Positions 31,882 through 41,868 of a stretch of DNA of 64,000 nucleotides are shown here, in pieces. Each line of letters starts with the position of its first letter. The stretch's first letter is position 1. The position numbers were made by a program, and so were the translations under genes. Below the pieces are notes generated by a model. That model did not search any database, was not told the DNA's origin, and saw nothing but the letters and a program-made list of their open reading frames with translations. The DNA comes from Halobaculum sp. XH14. Lineage in GTDB: Archaea > Halobacteriota > Halobacteria > Halobacteriales > Haloferacaceae. The DNA is taken from the NCBI RefSeq assembly GCF_032116555.1, contig NZ_CP134949.1:248001-312000 (forward strand), in the 5' to 3' direction.

Positions 31882-32847
31882 TTACGCGTCGCCGTCGGTC
31901 GCGGGCGATCCGGCATCCCCGCGGACGCGGGCCCGGTGCGTCTCGGAGGCCGCCTCGACCGCCGCCCAGTCCACTGGCGCGTCGACCCCCGCCAGTTCGT
32001 CCCCCAGCGCGGCTAGTTCCTCGCCGAAGCGGTCGCGCCAGGCGGGCCGTGCGAGCCCGTCCAGTTCCGCCGCCAGCGCCTCGCGCCGGTCGGCCAGCGC
32101 GTCGACGTCCGAGACGAGCGCCTCGCGGAACGGCTCGTCCTCGCGGTCGGCCCACTCGCGGAGCTCCGCCAGTTCGGCCCGCAGGTCGGCGACGACGCAG
32201 TTCAGCACCCGCGTACGCATGCTGGCGTCGGCCCACTCGACGGCCGGTTCGGCCGTGGTCTCGGGGAGCGCTTGGGCCGCAGCTTCGAGTTCGGCCAGCG
32301 ACTCGGCCGCGAACGAGACGTCCTCGCCGAACTCGTCGTACCGACGCGCGGGGCTCGTGAGCCACGATTCGACCTGTTCGAGGTCCGTCTGGAGGTCGTC
32401 CGCGGTCCGGACAACGCCCTGCGCGTTCGACGCGACCGCCCGGAGTTCGACGGCGAGTTCGTACGCCGCGGTCGGGTCGTTCAGCCGTTCGACCGGCGAT
32501 CCGAGATCCCGCGAGAGGTCGTCCCGGCGCGCCTCGACGGCCGCGAGCCGGTCTGCGGCCTCGTCGAGCCGGGCGGACACGACCTCGAGGTCGGCGACGG
32601 GTTCGGCCGCCTCGCGCGCCTCCTCGTGCTCGATCCGCGCCAGTTCGACCCGGGTTTCCGCGGTGGCGACGACCTTCGAGGTGTCCGAGACGGCCGACTC
32701 GACGGCGGCCTCGGTGACGACGCCGTCCTCGGTGACTGGGTCGAGCGCCGCCCGGACGGCGTCCCGCTCGCGCGTCCCGTCCGCCGCGAGGATCGTTTCG
32801 ACGGCCTCCTCCGTGGTTCGACCGACGACGGCCTGGGGTCGACTCAT
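31882..32847 (-). CDS. Coiled-coil 'halo transducer'-type protein
   Basis: 321 residues, acidic, Ala/Glu-rich and almost wholly helical. Heptad patterns run through TRVELARIEHEEAREAAEPV, ARLDEAADRLAAVEARRDDL and RAELAELREWADREDEPF. No membrane segment, HAMP or methyl-accepting signature is visible, so the family label (used for such proteins in haloarchaeal genomes) does not prove a chemotaxis role. It diverges from pstS, separated by a 206-bp regulatory gap. Confidence 0.72.
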   Translation of the reverse strand: MSRPQAVVGRTTEEAVETILAADGTRERDAVRAALDPVTEDGVVTEAAVESAVSDTSKVVATAETRVELARIEHEEAREAAEPVADLEVVSARLDEAADRLAAVEARRDDLSRDLGSPVERLNDPTAAYELAVELRAVASNAQGVVRTADDLQTDLEQVESWLTSPARRYDEFGEDVSFAAESLAELEAAAQALPETTAEPAVEWADASMRTRVLNCVVADLRAELAELREWADREDEPFREALVSDVDALADRREALAAELDGLARPAWRDRFGEELAALGDELAGVDAPVDWAAVEAASETHRARVRGDAGSPATDGDA

Positions 32848-32903
32848 GCCCGACCGTCCTCGGTCCCGACGGATGTACTTTTTCTCAGAGCAATCTATTA
32901 GGG

Positions 32904-33020
32904 AATATAGCGGGCCGGAGCGCTATTGTCGGCTATAGATCGGCCCGTATCCGGGGGGAGATCTCCGAGGGCTGGGTAGCCGAAGGGAGTTCTCTGAGCC
33001 GACAGTACCAGTATTATAAA
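32904..33020 (+). promoter_or_regulatory. pst operon control region: inverted repeat and TATA box
   Basis: ATAGCG at 32907-32912 and CGCTAT at 32921-32926 form a dyad with an 8-nt spacer, followed by the hexamer palindrome CTATAG at 32933-32938. A strong TATA element, TATTATAAA, is at 33012-33020, about 35-42 nt before the pstS ATG. The dyad lies about 90 nt upstream of the TATA box. It could be a phosphate-responsive upstream activator site, or belong to the divergent gene. Confidence 0.5.
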
Positions 33021-33053
33021 CCCCTTTTACCGTCTCACCGAAGCCGTCAGGTG

Positions 33054-34265
33054 ATGGTAGACGACCCCAACCAGTCCATCACCGGCGTATCGCGGCGGAA
33101 ATTCATCCTCACCTCCGGCGTCGTCGGCGCGACGGGCCTCGCCGGCTGTTCGAGTTCGAGCGAGACCACCCCGAGCGGGAGTTCTGGCGGGGACTCGGGC
33201 GGCGATTCGGACGGGGATTCGGGCGGCGACGACGGCGACGGCTCGGGCGGCGACGGCGGCATGGACACCTCGCTGCTCAACGCCGAGGGGTCCTCGACGG
33301 TCTACCCCATCTCCAACAAGGGGAGCTCCTACTGGAACTCCAACGCGCCGCCGAGCGACGGCGAGTACTGGGGCTCCAACTCGGAGAGCACCGTCCCCGG
33401 CTGGTCGGACCTCGGCGAGCCCGACATGCTCCTTGCCGACTACTTCGCCAGCCAGGCCGGCTTCGAGCCGACCGAACAGCGCTCGGAGCCGCCGTTCCCG
33501 ACGACGGTCGGCCTCTCGCACTCGGGGACAGGCTGTGAGGCCGTCGTTGACGGCCTCGTCGACATCGGCAACTCCTCGGGCCCGATCACGGCCGAACTCG
33601 ACTGGAGCGAGCAGCGGCGCGACGAGGAGGTCGTCGACCACGTCGTCGGCCGCGACGGCCAGCCGGTCGTCGTCAGCGGCGACGTGTGGGACGAGGGCAT
33701 CCAGCAGCTCACCGGCGAGCAGGTCCGGATGATCTTCCAGGGCGAAGTCGAGAACTGGAGCGACCTCGAGGGCATCAGCTACGACCAGGAGATCTACGCC
33801 ATCGGCCGCGCCGAGGGCTCCGGCACCGACACCGCGTTCAGGCTCAACATGCTCGGCGACGCCGACGCGCCGATGGACGTCGACACCCGGCAGGGCCAGA
33901 ACCAGCAGGTCGCCCAGCTCGTCTCCCAGAACGAGGGCGCCATCGCGTACATGGCGCTCGCGTTCACGAGCGACGCGGTCCGTCCCATCGCCATCGACTT
34001 CGAGGGGACCGTGTACGAGCCGGACCGGGACGCGGAGAACACCATCTTCGACAGCGAGTACCCGCTGAACCGGAACCTGCACATGTACACGAAGATCACC
34101 GACGACACGCCCAGCGGGACGGACCGGCGCGAGGCCGCCTTCATGAACATGTTCCTGACCACGTTCGGGCAGACGCTGTTCGTGGAGGACGTGAACTACA
34201 TCCCCCTGCCGACGGCCGACATCGAGTCCGAACGGGAGAAGCTCAGCGACTGGATCGACTACTGA
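33054..34265 (+). CDS. pstS: Phosphate ABC transporter substrate-binding lipoprotein PstS
   Basis: 403 residues from ATG 33054 (GTG 33051 also possible). A Tat motif SRRKFI (13-18) and lipobox LAGC (Cys32) mark a Tat-exported lipoprotein. A Gly/Ser/Asp-rich linker (33-70) precedes the PBP-like domain, with AEGSSTVYPISNKGS, LSHSGTGCEAVVDGLVDIGN, LTGEQVRMIFQGEVENWSDL and AEGSGTDTAFRLN, the phosphate-binding blocks. It captures Pi at the cell surface and hands it to PstCA. First gene of pstSCAB. Confidence 0.96.
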   Translation: MVDDPNQSITGVSRRKFILTSGVVGATGLAGCSSSSETTPSGSSGGDSGGDSDGDSGGDDGDGSGGDGGMDTSLLNAEGSSTVYPISNKGSSYWNSNAPPSDGEYWGSNSESTVPGWSDLGEPDMLLADYFASQAGFEPTEQRSEPPFPTTVGLSHSGTGCEAVVDGLVDIGNSSGPITAELDWSEQRRDEEVVDHVVGRDGQPVVVSGDVWDEGIQQLTGEQVRMIFQGEVENWSDLEGISYDQEIYAIGRAEGSGTDTAFRLNMLGDADAPMDVDTRQGQNQQVAQLVSQNEGAIAYMALAFTSDAVRPIAIDFEGTVYEPDRDAENTIFDSEYPLNRNLHMYTKITDDTPSGTDRREAAFMNMFLTTFGQTLFVEDVNYIPLPTADIESEREKLSDWIDY

Positions 34266-34328
34266 GCCGACCCCGGCCGGCGGCGCTCTCGGACCGGACA
34301 CCAGGCACTCGAAATTATTTCAAATGAC

Positions 34329-35462
34329 ATGACAGCAGCGAGAGAACGGGTGGGATCGTGGCTTCGTGACGCGGGCGAGCGGCAGGTACGGCGGGGCAGG
34401 GCGTTCGTCGACGACACCGAGCCGGAGGCGCTCGCGGTCGTCGGAATCGGATCGGCGGCGATGCTCGTGGCGTTCGTCGGGTTCCTGTTGGTCTCTCCGC
34501 TGACCGTCCTCCCCTTCGCCGTTTCGATCGCGACGTTCGGCTACGGCTGGGTCAGACACCAGGAAGTGACCGCGAGGGTGCTGACGCTGATGACGACCGT
34601 CTCGACGATCCTGATCCTCGGGCTCATCATCGTCTTCATCTTCATGGAGTCGATCCCGGTCATCCGGTACGAGAGCGCGACGGTGTTCGGCGTGACCGTG
34701 CCCGGGCTCCGGCTGTTCGTGGAGACGCGGTGGGACGCGGTCGCCGATCCGGTCCGGTACTCGATGGTGCCGATGATCCACGGGACGGTGATGGTGACCC
34801 TCATCGCGACGGCGGTCGCCGCGCCGCTGGGCGTCGCGGCGGCGCTGTTCCTCTCCGAGATCGCCCCCCCGATGGTGCGGGAGGCGGTCAAGCCCGGCGT
34901 CGAGATCCTCGCCGGCATCCCCTCCATCGTCTACGGGTTCATCGGCTTCACCGTCCTGAGCCCGTGGGCCTCCACCCAGTTCGACCTCAGCGGGCAGGGG
35001 ACGTACCTCTTCGTCGGCATCGTGGTCGGGCTGATGGCGCTCCCGACGGTCGTCTCCGTCGGGGAGGACGCCCTCTCCAGCGTCCCCGAGTCGATCAAGA
35101 GCGGCTCGCTCGCGGTCGGCACGACCGACTGGCAGACGATGACCTCGATCACGCTGCCGGCCGCGTTCTCGGGCGTCTCCGCGGCCGTGCTGCTCGGCGT
35201 CGGGCGCGCCATCGGCGAGACGATGGCCGCGACGGTGATGCTCCGGGGGGTTCCCCGGCTCACCGACCCGCTGTACAACGTCTTCTACGGCCAGGAGACG
35301 CTCACCTCGCTCATCGCGCGAAACTACGGCGACGCGGACGGCCTCCAGATGGACGCGCTGTTCGTCTCGGGCGTCATCCTCTTCATCACGGTGCTTTTCA
35401 TCTCGATCGGCTCGCAGTACATCGAGTGGCGGATGCACCGGAAGTTCGGGGGTGAGCTCTGA
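34329..35462 (+). CDS. pstC: Phosphate ABC transporter permease PstC
   Basis: 377 residues, N-terminal soluble arm then six to eight helices. The BPD_transp_1 region has [38 protein letters not shown] and the EAA loop [20 protein letters not shown]. It pairs with PstA in the membrane to form the Pi channel. Its stop shares one base with the pstA ATG (TGATG), so the two are coupled. Confidence 0.95.
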   Translation: MTAARERVGSWLRDAGERQVRRGRAFVDDTEPEALAVVGIGSAAMLVAFVGFLLVSPLTVLPFAVSIATFGYGWVRHQEVTARVLTLMTTVSTILILGLIIVFIFMESIPVIRYESATVFGVTVPGLRLFVETRWDAVADPVRYSMVPMIHGTVMVTLIATAVAAPLGVAAALFLSEIAPPMVREAVKPGVEILAGIPSIVYGFIGFTVLSPWASTQFDLSGQGTYLFVGIVVGLMALPTVVSVGEDALSSVPESIKSGSLAVGTTDWQTMTSITLPAAFSGVSAAVLLGVGRAIGETMAATVMLRGVPRLTDPLYNVFYGQETLTSLIARNYGDADGLQMDALFVSGVILFITVLFISIGSQYIEWRMHRKFGGEL

Positions 35463-37096
35463 TGGCGGGCGCGATGGGGACCGACCTCGTCCGGCAGGAC
35501 ACCTCCGGGACCGACGCGGTCGCCGCCGTCGCGGTCGCCGTCTCGGCCGTGCTGTTCGGGCTCTCGATCGTGGCGCTGGCCGAGGGGATCTCGATCACCG
35601 GCACCGTCGCGGGCGTCTCGACGGTCGCGCTCCTGGGCGCCCTCCTCGTCCTGCTCGGCGGGGCCGTCGTCTCCTTCGGCGTCGGCTCCCGCCTCGAGTT
35701 CGTCTCGACGACCCCGGACGCCAGCGCCGGCCTGATCGCGGGGGCCGCCGGCGCAGTCCCGTGGTTCGTCGTCGGTGCCGGCGCCGCGACCCTGCTCCTC
35801 GGCTCCGGGGGTATCGGACTGGTCGTCGGCGGACTCCTCCTCGGCGGCGTCGCCTTCGCGGCCACGGTGCTCCCCCGCGAGGACGTCGGGTCGACGGTTC
35901 CCATCGGGGCGCTGCCGGCGTTGACCGGCCTGGTGTTCCTGACCGGCACGCTCGGCCCGGAGTGGGTGTGGGACCTGGGCTGGGAGCAGACCGCCTCGCT
36001 GACCGCGGAGTTCGTCATCCCGGTCGCGACCCTGTCCAACGCGATGCTCGCCGGCTGGGCGGCCGCGAAGGCGTACGGCGGCTTCGGCGCTCGCGGCCGG
36101 CACCTGGGCGCGTACGTGCTCGTCTACCTGAACGCCCTCTCCATCGTCGCGTTCCTGTTCGTCCTCGTCGCGTTCACGGTCGTCCAGGGCGTCCCGGGGC
36201 TCCTCACCGGGGTCCAGTTCGGCCTCGGCGTCGGGCCCGAGACCACGCTCGGACTGTTCGGCCTGGAGCTGAGCTTCCGGTGGCCGGTCTCGATCCCGTT
36301 CCTGATGAACGGCGTCGCGCTGTTGAACGAGTTCAACGGCGTGCTCCCGGCGATCGTGGGGACGGTGTGGCTCGTCGTCGGTGCCGTGCTGTTCGCGGTG
36401 CCACTCGCGGTCGGGGCCGCGATCTTCCTCACCGAGTACGCCGAGCAGGGCGCGTTCACGCGGGCGGTCGAGATCGCGACGAACGGCCTCTGGAGCACCC
36501 CCAGCATCGTCTTCGGCCTGTTCGGGTTCGCGTTCCTCATCCCACGGTTCGGCAACAGCAAGTCGCTGCTGTCGGGGATGCTCACGCTCGGGTTCATGCT
36601 GCTCCCGCTGGTGTTGATCACCAGCCGCGAGGCGATGCTCTCGGTGCCCGACGAGTACCGCGACGCGAGCGCCGCCCTCGGCGTCACGCGCTGGCAGACC
36701 ATCAGGAGCGTCGTCCTGCCGGCCGCGCTCCCCGGCGTCGTCACCGGGGTCATCCTCGGCGTCGGACGGATCGCCGGCGAGACGGCCCCCATCCTGCTGA
36801 CGATGGCGGGCGGGACGTTCGTCCCCGGGGGACAGACGGTCGACGTGATCGGCGGCTTCGAGTTCACGTCGGCCCCGCCGTTCGTGGCCAACCCCGAACT
36901 GCTGCAGGCGACCTCGGCGCTCCCCTACCAGCTGTTCGCGCTCATCACCGCGGGCGTCGGGCTGGGGGAGAACGTCGCCAACCCCGACGAGTTCCGGTGG
37001 GCGACCGCGCTCGTCCTCCTCGCCGTCGTCCTGACGTTCTACGCCATCGGCATCGGCACGCGATACTACTTCCGGCGGAAGCTCAGACACGAATGA
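35462..37096 (+). CDS. pstA: Phosphate ABC transporter permease PstA, with extended N-terminus
   Basis: 544 residues, longer than typical PstA (about 280-300). The C-terminal half holds the permease domain: [40 protein letters not shown] and the EAA loop [20 protein letters not shown]. The first 250 residues add about six more hydrophobic segments (for example [20 protein letters not shown]), an extension known from haloarchaeal PstA but of unknown use. It overlaps both neighbours (TGATG, ATGA). Confidence 0.94.
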   Translation: MAGAMGTDLVRQDTSGTDAVAAVAVAVSAVLFGLSIVALAEGISITGTVAGVSTVALLGALLVLLGGAVVSFGVGSRLEFVSTTPDASAGLIAGAAGAVPWFVVGAGAATLLLGSGGIGLVVGGLLLGGVAFAATVLPREDVGSTVPIGALPALTGLVFLTGTLGPEWVWDLGWEQTASLTAEFVIPVATLSNAMLAGWAAAKAYGGFGARGRHLGAYVLVYLNALSIVAFLFVLVAFTVVQGVPGLLTGVQFGLGVGPETTLGLFGLELSFRWPVSIPFLMNGVALLNEFNGVLPAIVGTVWLVVGAVLFAVPLAVGAAIFLTEYAEQGAFTRAVEIATNGLWSTPSIVFGLFGFAFLIPRFGNSKSLLSGMLTLGFMLLPLVLITSREAMLSVPDEYRDASAALGVTRWQTIRSVVLPAALPGVVTGVILGVGRIAGETAPILLTMAGGTFVPGGQTVDVIGGFEFTSAPPFVANPELLQATSALPYQLFALITAGVGLGENVANPDEFRWATALVLLAVVLTFYAIGIGTRYYFRRKLRHE

Positions 37097-38025
37097 CCAT
37101 GAGTGACACACCACAGACCCAGCAGGAAAGCCAGACCGACCAGCCGCTCGAGACCGATCAGCCGCTCGAAACGACCGCCGGCGAGACCGACGAGCGCGTC
37201 CGTGAGGAGTGGCGGGAACACGAGTTCGCGGGCCGGGCCAAGCTGGCGGTCGAGGACCTGAACGTCCACTACGGCGACGACCACGCGCTGAAGGACGTCT
37301 CGATGGACATCCCGAGCAACAGCGTCACGGCGCTCATCGGTCCCTCCGGCTGCGGGAAGTCGACGTTCCTCCGGTGTCTCAACCGGATGAACGACCGCAT
37401 CTCGGCCGCTCGGATCGACGGCTCGGTCGCGCTCGACGGCGAGGAACTCTACCAGGACGGCGTCAATCTCGTCGAACTCCGCAAGCGCGTCGGCATGGTG
37501 TTCCAGTCGCCGAACCCGTTCCCGAAGTCGATCCGGGACAACGTCTCCTACGGCCCGCGCAAGCACGGCGACATCGAGACGGGCCTCCTCGCGCGCGCGC
37601 TCGGCCGGTCGAACGAGGACGAGCGCGACGACCTCGTCGAGCGCTGTCTGCGCAACGCAGCCCTCTGGGAGGAGGTGTCCGACCGCCTCGACGACAACGC
37701 GCTCGGCCTCTCGGGCGGCCAGCAGCAGCGCCTCTGTATCGCCCGCTGTCTCTCGGTCGATCCGGAGGTCATCCTGATGGACGAGCCCGCCTCGGCGCTT
37801 GACCCCATCGCCACCGCGAAGATCGAGGACCTCATCGACGACCTGAGCGAGCAGTACACGGTCGTCATCGTCACCCACAACATGCAGCAGGCGGCCCGCA
37901 TCTCTGACCAGACGGCCGTGTTCCTCACCGGCGGGGAGCTCGTGGAGTACGACGACACCGACAAGATCTTCGAGAACCCCGAGTCCCGGCGCGTCGAGGA
38001 GTACATCAGCGGGAAGTTCGGATGA
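37093..38025 (+). CDS. pstB: Phosphate ABC transporter ATPase PstB
   Basis: 310 residues from ATG 37093, overlapping the pstA stop (ATGA); ATG 37099 is a possible alternative. After a 45-residue acidic, Gln/Thr-rich arm comes Walker [11 protein letters not shown]-loop [11 protein letters not shown], signature [10 protein letters not shown], Walker [14 protein letters not shown] and the switch His in [11 protein letters not shown]. The ending [10 protein letters not shown] is the usual PstB C-terminus. It energises Pi import through PstCA. Confidence 0.97.
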   Translation: MTMSDTPQTQQESQTDQPLETDQPLETTAGETDERVREEWREHEFAGRAKLAVEDLNVHYGDDHALKDVSMDIPSNSVTALIGPSGCGKSTFLRCLNRMNDRISAARIDGSVALDGEELYQDGVNLVELRKRVGMVFQSPNPFPKSIRDNVSYGPRKHGDIETGLLARALGRSNEDERDDLVERCLRNAALWEEVSDRLDDNALGLSGGQQQRLCIARCLSVDPEVILMDEPASALDPIATAKIEDLIDDLSEQYTVVIVTHNMQQAARISDQTAVFLTGGELVEYDDTDKIFENPESRRVEEYISGKFG

Positions 38026-38171
38026 CCGGGGCCCCCCGTGGAGGCGGCGCGGACGCGGTCGCCGTGGGCCGGCCGGGAGCCGCTCGCGCGACGCCGCCCT
38101 CCACCGGACCCGTCGCCGCGCCGCGCGCGTCGTCCGCTCACCAACCCACCTCACGACCCACCGCCTGACAG

Positions 38172-39245
38172 ATGGAGACGCGAAAGATCCAGACGGTCGG
38201 CAGCGGGACTTACACCGTCTCGCTCCCGAAGTCGTGGGCAGAGTCCGAGGGCATCTCGGCGGGGACGGTCGTCACCCTGCACGCCGACATCGACGGCCTC
38301 CTCCGCGTCGAGGCCCCCGGCCACGAGCGGGACGAACGGAGCCGCGTCTCGGTGCGGGTCGAGGACGGCGAGCCCGAGCGGCTCGAACGGGCAGTCAGGG
38401 CCGCCTACGCGGCCGGGTTCGAGGAACTCGTGCTCACCGCGCCCGACGGGTTCGGGGACGACCAGCGGGGGACCGTCAGGGCCGTCACCCGCACCCTCCC
38501 GGGCGTGACGATCGCCGACGAGTCGGCCGACCGGCTCACGGTGCGGACGCTGCTCGACGCCTCGGAGGTCTCGATCCGGCAGACGATCCGCCAGCTTCGG
38601 TTCGTCGCGCTCTCGATGCACCGGGACGCGACGGCCGCGCTGACCGGCGAGGCGACCGTCGAGGCCCCGGGCGACCGTGACGACGAGGCCGACCGCCTGT
38701 TCGCGATGATCGACCGGCACGTCGGGCGCGGCCTCTCGCGGCTCGACGAGGTCGACGCGCTCGGGGTGACCCGTCCCGAACTGTTCGCGCTCTGGGTCAC
38801 CGCCCGCGAACTGGAGGGCGTCGCCGACCGCGCGGAGCAGCTCGCAACGACGGCGGCCGAACTCGACGGGCAGGCGACGGTGCCCGGCGAGGGTGACCTG
38901 GACGCGGTCGCCCGGCAGGCCCGCCAGGCGGTCGAGGACGCGGTGGGCGTCGTCGTCGGCGACGGCACCGTGGACGCGGCGCGGCGCGCGCTGGCCGCCC
39001 GCGAGGCGGTCCGCGAGGAGACCGACGCGATGGACCGGGCGCTGTTCGCCGCGGAAGGGGCCGACTACCGGCTCACGCACGCGCTTGAGGCCGTCCGCCG
39101 GACGGCCGAACACGCTGGCGCCGTCGCGGAACTGGCGCTCCGGATCGAACTCGGCGGCGGCGAGTTGCGGTCCGCGTCGGTCCAGGACGGCGACCGCGAC
39201 GGCGACGACTGGGTCCTCCGGGCGGTCGCGGGCTCGGACGAGTGA
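38172..39245 (+). CDS. PhoU-like phosphate regulator with N-terminal AbrB domain
   Basis: 357 residues. The start METRKIQTVGSGTYTVSLPK is a SpoVT-AbrB-type swapped-hairpin DNA-binding module (1-45). The rest is helical, with PhoU-type bundles (RQTIRQLRFVALSMHRDATA; TRPELFALWVTARELEGVAD). Archaeal AbrB-PhoU fusions accompany pst operons and are thought to tie Pi transport to transcription. It lies 146 nt after pstB, so it may share the transcript or have its own promoter. A C-terminal acidic strand ends the protein. Confidence 0.88.
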   Translation: METRKIQTVGSGTYTVSLPKSWAESEGISAGTVVTLHADIDGLLRVEAPGHERDERSRVSVRVEDGEPERLERAVRAAYAAGFEELVLTAPDGFGDDQRGTVRAVTRTLPGVTIADESADRLTVRTLLDASEVSIRQTIRQLRFVALSMHRDATAALTGEATVEAPGDRDDEADRLFAMIDRHVGRGLSRLDEVDALGVTRPELFALWVTARELEGVADRAEQLATTAAELDGQATVPGEGDLDAVARQARQAVEDAVGVVVGDGTVDAARRALAAREAVREETDAMDRALFAAEGADYRLTHALEAVRRTAEHAGAVAELALRIELGGGELRSASVQDGDRDGDDWVLRAVAGSDE

Positions 39246-39326
39246 ACGCGCCCGACGGTCCTCGACTGTCCCGTTTTCCGCCGGTTCCCGCGAAGACCTA
39301 TACTGTCGGTCCGTGAAGCGCCGGGT

Positions 39327-40067
39327 ATGGACACCGCTGGGACCGAACGGTCGGGCCGCGAGGTGGCTACGGGCATCTACCGGTTCGGCACCAGCAGGAT
39401 CAACTGGTACGTGCTGGAAGCCGAGGACGGGCTGACGGTCGTCGACGCCGGGCTGCCGGCCCACTGGCCCCAGCTCGGCGACTGGCTCGCCGAGAACGGC
39501 TACGAGTTCGGCGACGTGGCGGCGCTCGTGGTGACCCACGCGGACGCCGACCACGTCGGCTTCGCGGCACGGCTGGCCGAACGGGGCGTACCGATCTACT
39601 GTCATCCGGCCGACCGTTCCCTCCTGAGCGGCCAGCCCCAGGGCGCGCCCGGCTGGTTCTACCGGAACCTCTGGCGGCCGGGGTTCCTCCGCTACGCGGT
39701 CGAGATGATCCGGGACGGCGTCACGTCAGTCGAGCCTGTCGCCGAGACCGAACCGCTCGCGGCCGGCGAGGTGCTCCCCGTTCCGGGCGAGCCCCGGGTC
39801 GTCTTTGCCCCCGGTCACACGCCCGGGTCGTGCGCGCTGTCGGTCGAGGACCGGGACGTCCTGTTCTGTGGCGACGTGCTCGCCACGCGGAACATCTTCA
39901 CCGGGCAGGAGGGCGACCCCCAGTTGCTCGGGGCAGCCGACGAGGATCACGAGGAGGCGAGGGGATCGCTCGACCGGCTCGACGGGCTGGGGTCGGTGAC
40001 GCTTCTGCCCGGCCACGGGAACCCGTGGCAGGGGGAGGTCGAGACGGCGGTCGAGAGCGCGCGGTGA
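39327..40067 (+). CDS. MBL-fold metallohydrolase with a THADADH motif
   Basis: 246 residues. The fold is clear: GLTVVDAGLPAHW, the metal motif VVTHADADHVGFA, FAPGHTPGSCAL, VLFCGDVLATRN and LLPGHGNPW. In most MBL hydrolases the motif is HxHxDH; here the middle His is Asp (HADADH), a variant seen in some glyoxalase II-like and AIM-1-like relatives. It should still bind one or two metals. The substrate is unknown, and it has no operon partner. Confidence 0.87.
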   Translation: MDTAGTERSGREVATGIYRFGTSRINWYVLEAEDGLTVVDAGLPAHWPQLGDWLAENGYEFGDVAALVVTHADADHVGFAARLAERGVPIYCHPADRSLLSGQPQGAPGWFYRNLWRPGFLRYAVEMIRDGVTSVEPVAETEPLAAGEVLPVPGEPRVVFAPGHTPGSCALSVEDRDVLFCGDVLATRNIFTGQEGDPQLLGAADEDHEEARGSLDRLDGLGSVTLLPGHGNPWQGEVETAVESAR

Positions 40068-40310
40068 CGGCTGGTCGGCCGGCGACTGGCGGCGTGAAAA
40101 CACGCGTTCGATTGGTGAGGAAACGGGGGATACCGTCTTTCGGCTCCGACGTGGATGTGGTGGCCCGGATGAGTCGCCTCACCGGGGGCACAGCGGGCCG
40201 AATACGCCACCTGCCGTGAGACCGACTGCCGGGAACCGGTGGCGAGTGAACCGAACGGGTCCCCGTCCTCACCGCGAGAACGCGGGACCCGCCGGGCGCG
40301 ACGCCTTCAG

Positions 40311-40979
40311 CTACTGGCCTTGCCGCTGGCCGCCCTCCTCGTGGGGCTGGATGACGACGAACCCGTCCGAGCCGGTGAACTCCATCTGCATCGCTTCCCC
40401 GGAGGTCTGGCCGATCTCGAACGTCTTGTTCCGGGCGATGGACGGCGAGAGGTTCGCGCTCCACGCGACGGTCGCGTCCGGGTCCGTGCGTACCGGCGGC
40501 GTTATCACGAGCGGGTCCCCGTGCGTCGAGATCGCGACCTGACCGGGACCGGTGAGGTAAACGTTCGTCAGGCCGCCGGCCGCAGCACCCGAGAGGCTGC
40601 CGATCGTGCTGATCTCGTAGTCGACCGTGGACTCGAACGCGAGGATGTCGGTCCCGTTGATCGAGATGGACTCGTCGCGGTCGAGGTCGAGCACCTGGAC
40701 TTTCTTGCTCTGTTCTGCGACGTAGAGACGTCCGCTTCCCTCGGCTTCCATGACGGGCGTCCCCTCGCTGCTCACCGCCTCCTTCACGAAGCCGGTGATG
40801 CCACCTTCGGCCGACGACTTCCCGGTGAACGTCACGTCGCCGGTGTACGCGATCATCGACCCGGCCTTCACCATCACGGTGCCATCGAGCGGGACGTCGA
40901 GCAGCCTGTTGTTCTCTTTCCGAAACCCTGTACCGCCTTCCTCGGGCGCGTTGGAGCGCGCGAATTCCGCTAATTCCAT
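40311..40979 (-). CDS. AIM24-family protein
   Basis: 222 residues from ATG 40979 (an ATG at 40988 adds three). The beta-rich sequence LDVPLDGTVMVKAGSMIAYT, GGITGFVKEAVSSEGTPVME and LYVAEQSKKVQVLDLDRDES matches the AIM24/TRAP-like beta-jellyroll family, associated with mitochondrial biogenesis in yeast and widespread, without known function, in archaea. A C-terminal Gln/Gly tail ends the protein. The gap downstream of the start (40980-41380) has no gene. Confidence 0.85.
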   Translation of the reverse strand: MELAEFARSNAPEEGGTGFRKENNRLLDVPLDGTVMVKAGSMIAYTGDVTFTGKSSAEGGITGFVKEAVSSEGTPVMEAEGSGRLYVAEQSKKVQVLDLDRDESISINGTDILAFESTVDYEISTIGSLSGAAAGGLTNVYLTGPGQVAISTHGDPLVITPPVRTDPDATVAWSANLSPSIARNKTFEIGQTSGEAMQMEFTGSDGFVVIQPHEEGGQRQGQ

Positions 40980-41195
40980 GGGAACCATGAGCCGAGTCGA
41001 ATTCGACTCACCCGAAAGTGGTCCGATCGTGTGATAAAATTGTCCTCGAACGGTGAGACGTCGATCCCGCGTCGTGACCCCGTCGACGTGTCGTGGACCC
41101 GTCCGGCCGGATGCCCTCCCGGGCGGCGATCACTGGCAAGCCAGTGGCCGGGAGTCGCCGGGGCGGAACTCGACGTCGGCCGGACCACGAGGACG

Positions 41196-41278
41196 TCCGG
41201 AACGTGAGGTGGTGGCTCGGAGAAAGCCTTCCTCAGAAGGGGTTCGGCGGGGCAAACACAGCATCTACTACTGGAACG
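41196..41278 (+). repeat. Imperfect direct repeat, left copy
   Basis: TCCGGAACGTGAGGTGGTGG and, after a variable stretch, AGGGGTTCGGCGGGG recur at 41654-41738 in the same orientation. The two copies flank the very small membrane-protein gene at 41381-41530. By eye about two thirds of positions match. No gene or IS feature is recognisable in either copy. Confidence 0.6.
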
Positions 41279-41380
41279 ACTGCCGGAAACGACGGCGAGT
41301 GAGACGCACGGGCTGCATCCTCAGCGCAGGTAACGCGGGTATCGTCAGGGACAGGTGAACGACTTCACGTCCAGTCCAAC

Positions 41381-41530
41381 TCACAGGATGAACAGAACTA
41401 CGAAGACGGCTATCACCAGGAGTAGGAGAAGGAGAAACCAGCGACTCCCGCTTTCATCATCCTTCTGTAGCTGTTCACCTCGGTGTTTGGAGTGAGAGTG
41501 CTGTTCATACCCTGTGTCGTCGTTCATCAT
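41381..41530 (-). CDS. 49-residue single-pass membrane protein
   Basis: A short ORF from the paired ATGs at 41530/41527: a hydrophilic His/Lys/Asp-rich head (MNDDTGYEQHSHSKHRGEQL) then one hydrophobic C-terminal helix (WFLLLLLLVIAVFVVLFIL). A CTTTATCC box at about 41557-41564 lies 27-34 nt upstream of the ATG, the leaderless spacing used by other genes here. This topology (short cytosolic head, C-terminal anchor) is typical of small haloarchaeal proteins. No family is recognised. The evidence is the promoter spacing plus sharply divided composition. Confidence 0.6.
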   Translation of the reverse strand: MMNDDTGYEQHSHSKHRGEQLQKDDESGSRWFLLLLLLVIAVFVVLFIL

Positions 41531-41653
41531 CCGTTTTATTAGGTTCCTGACGGGATAAAGCTAACTTCGCACGTCTACCGAGGGGCCATCTCACCTCGAC
41601 CCGCGTTTGAAGGTTCGCTGGTTTCAGAACTGAAGCACCCTCTCGCGAGGGCT

Positions 41654-41738
41654 TCCGGAACGTGAGATGGTGGCTCGGGTGAACTTCATCGTCACGAGGG
41701 GCTCGGCGGGGGTAACGTTCGTCATCGCCACCGGGACG
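41654..41738 (+). repeat. Imperfect direct repeat, right copy
   Basis: Partner of 41196-41278: TCCGGAACGTGAGATGGTGG, then AGGGGCTCGGCGGGGG. It lies in a 338-bp gene-free stretch (41531-41868) before the thiolase gene, which also contains the small protein's promoter. Confidence 0.6.
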
Positions 41739-41868
41739 AACTCCGCAACCGAGACGTAAAAACCCCGCTTTGAGGAGCGCCGCCCTCGACGCCCGGTTCC
41801 CAGCCAGCCCGGAATACGGCCCGCACCTTCCACACGCTTTTCTACGCACCCACCCCCATCGGACAACG

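Noticed and set aside
33051-33053. GTG start for pstS
   Set aside because: The adjacent ATG at 33054 is equally placed, and the only difference is one residue; ATG is preferred.
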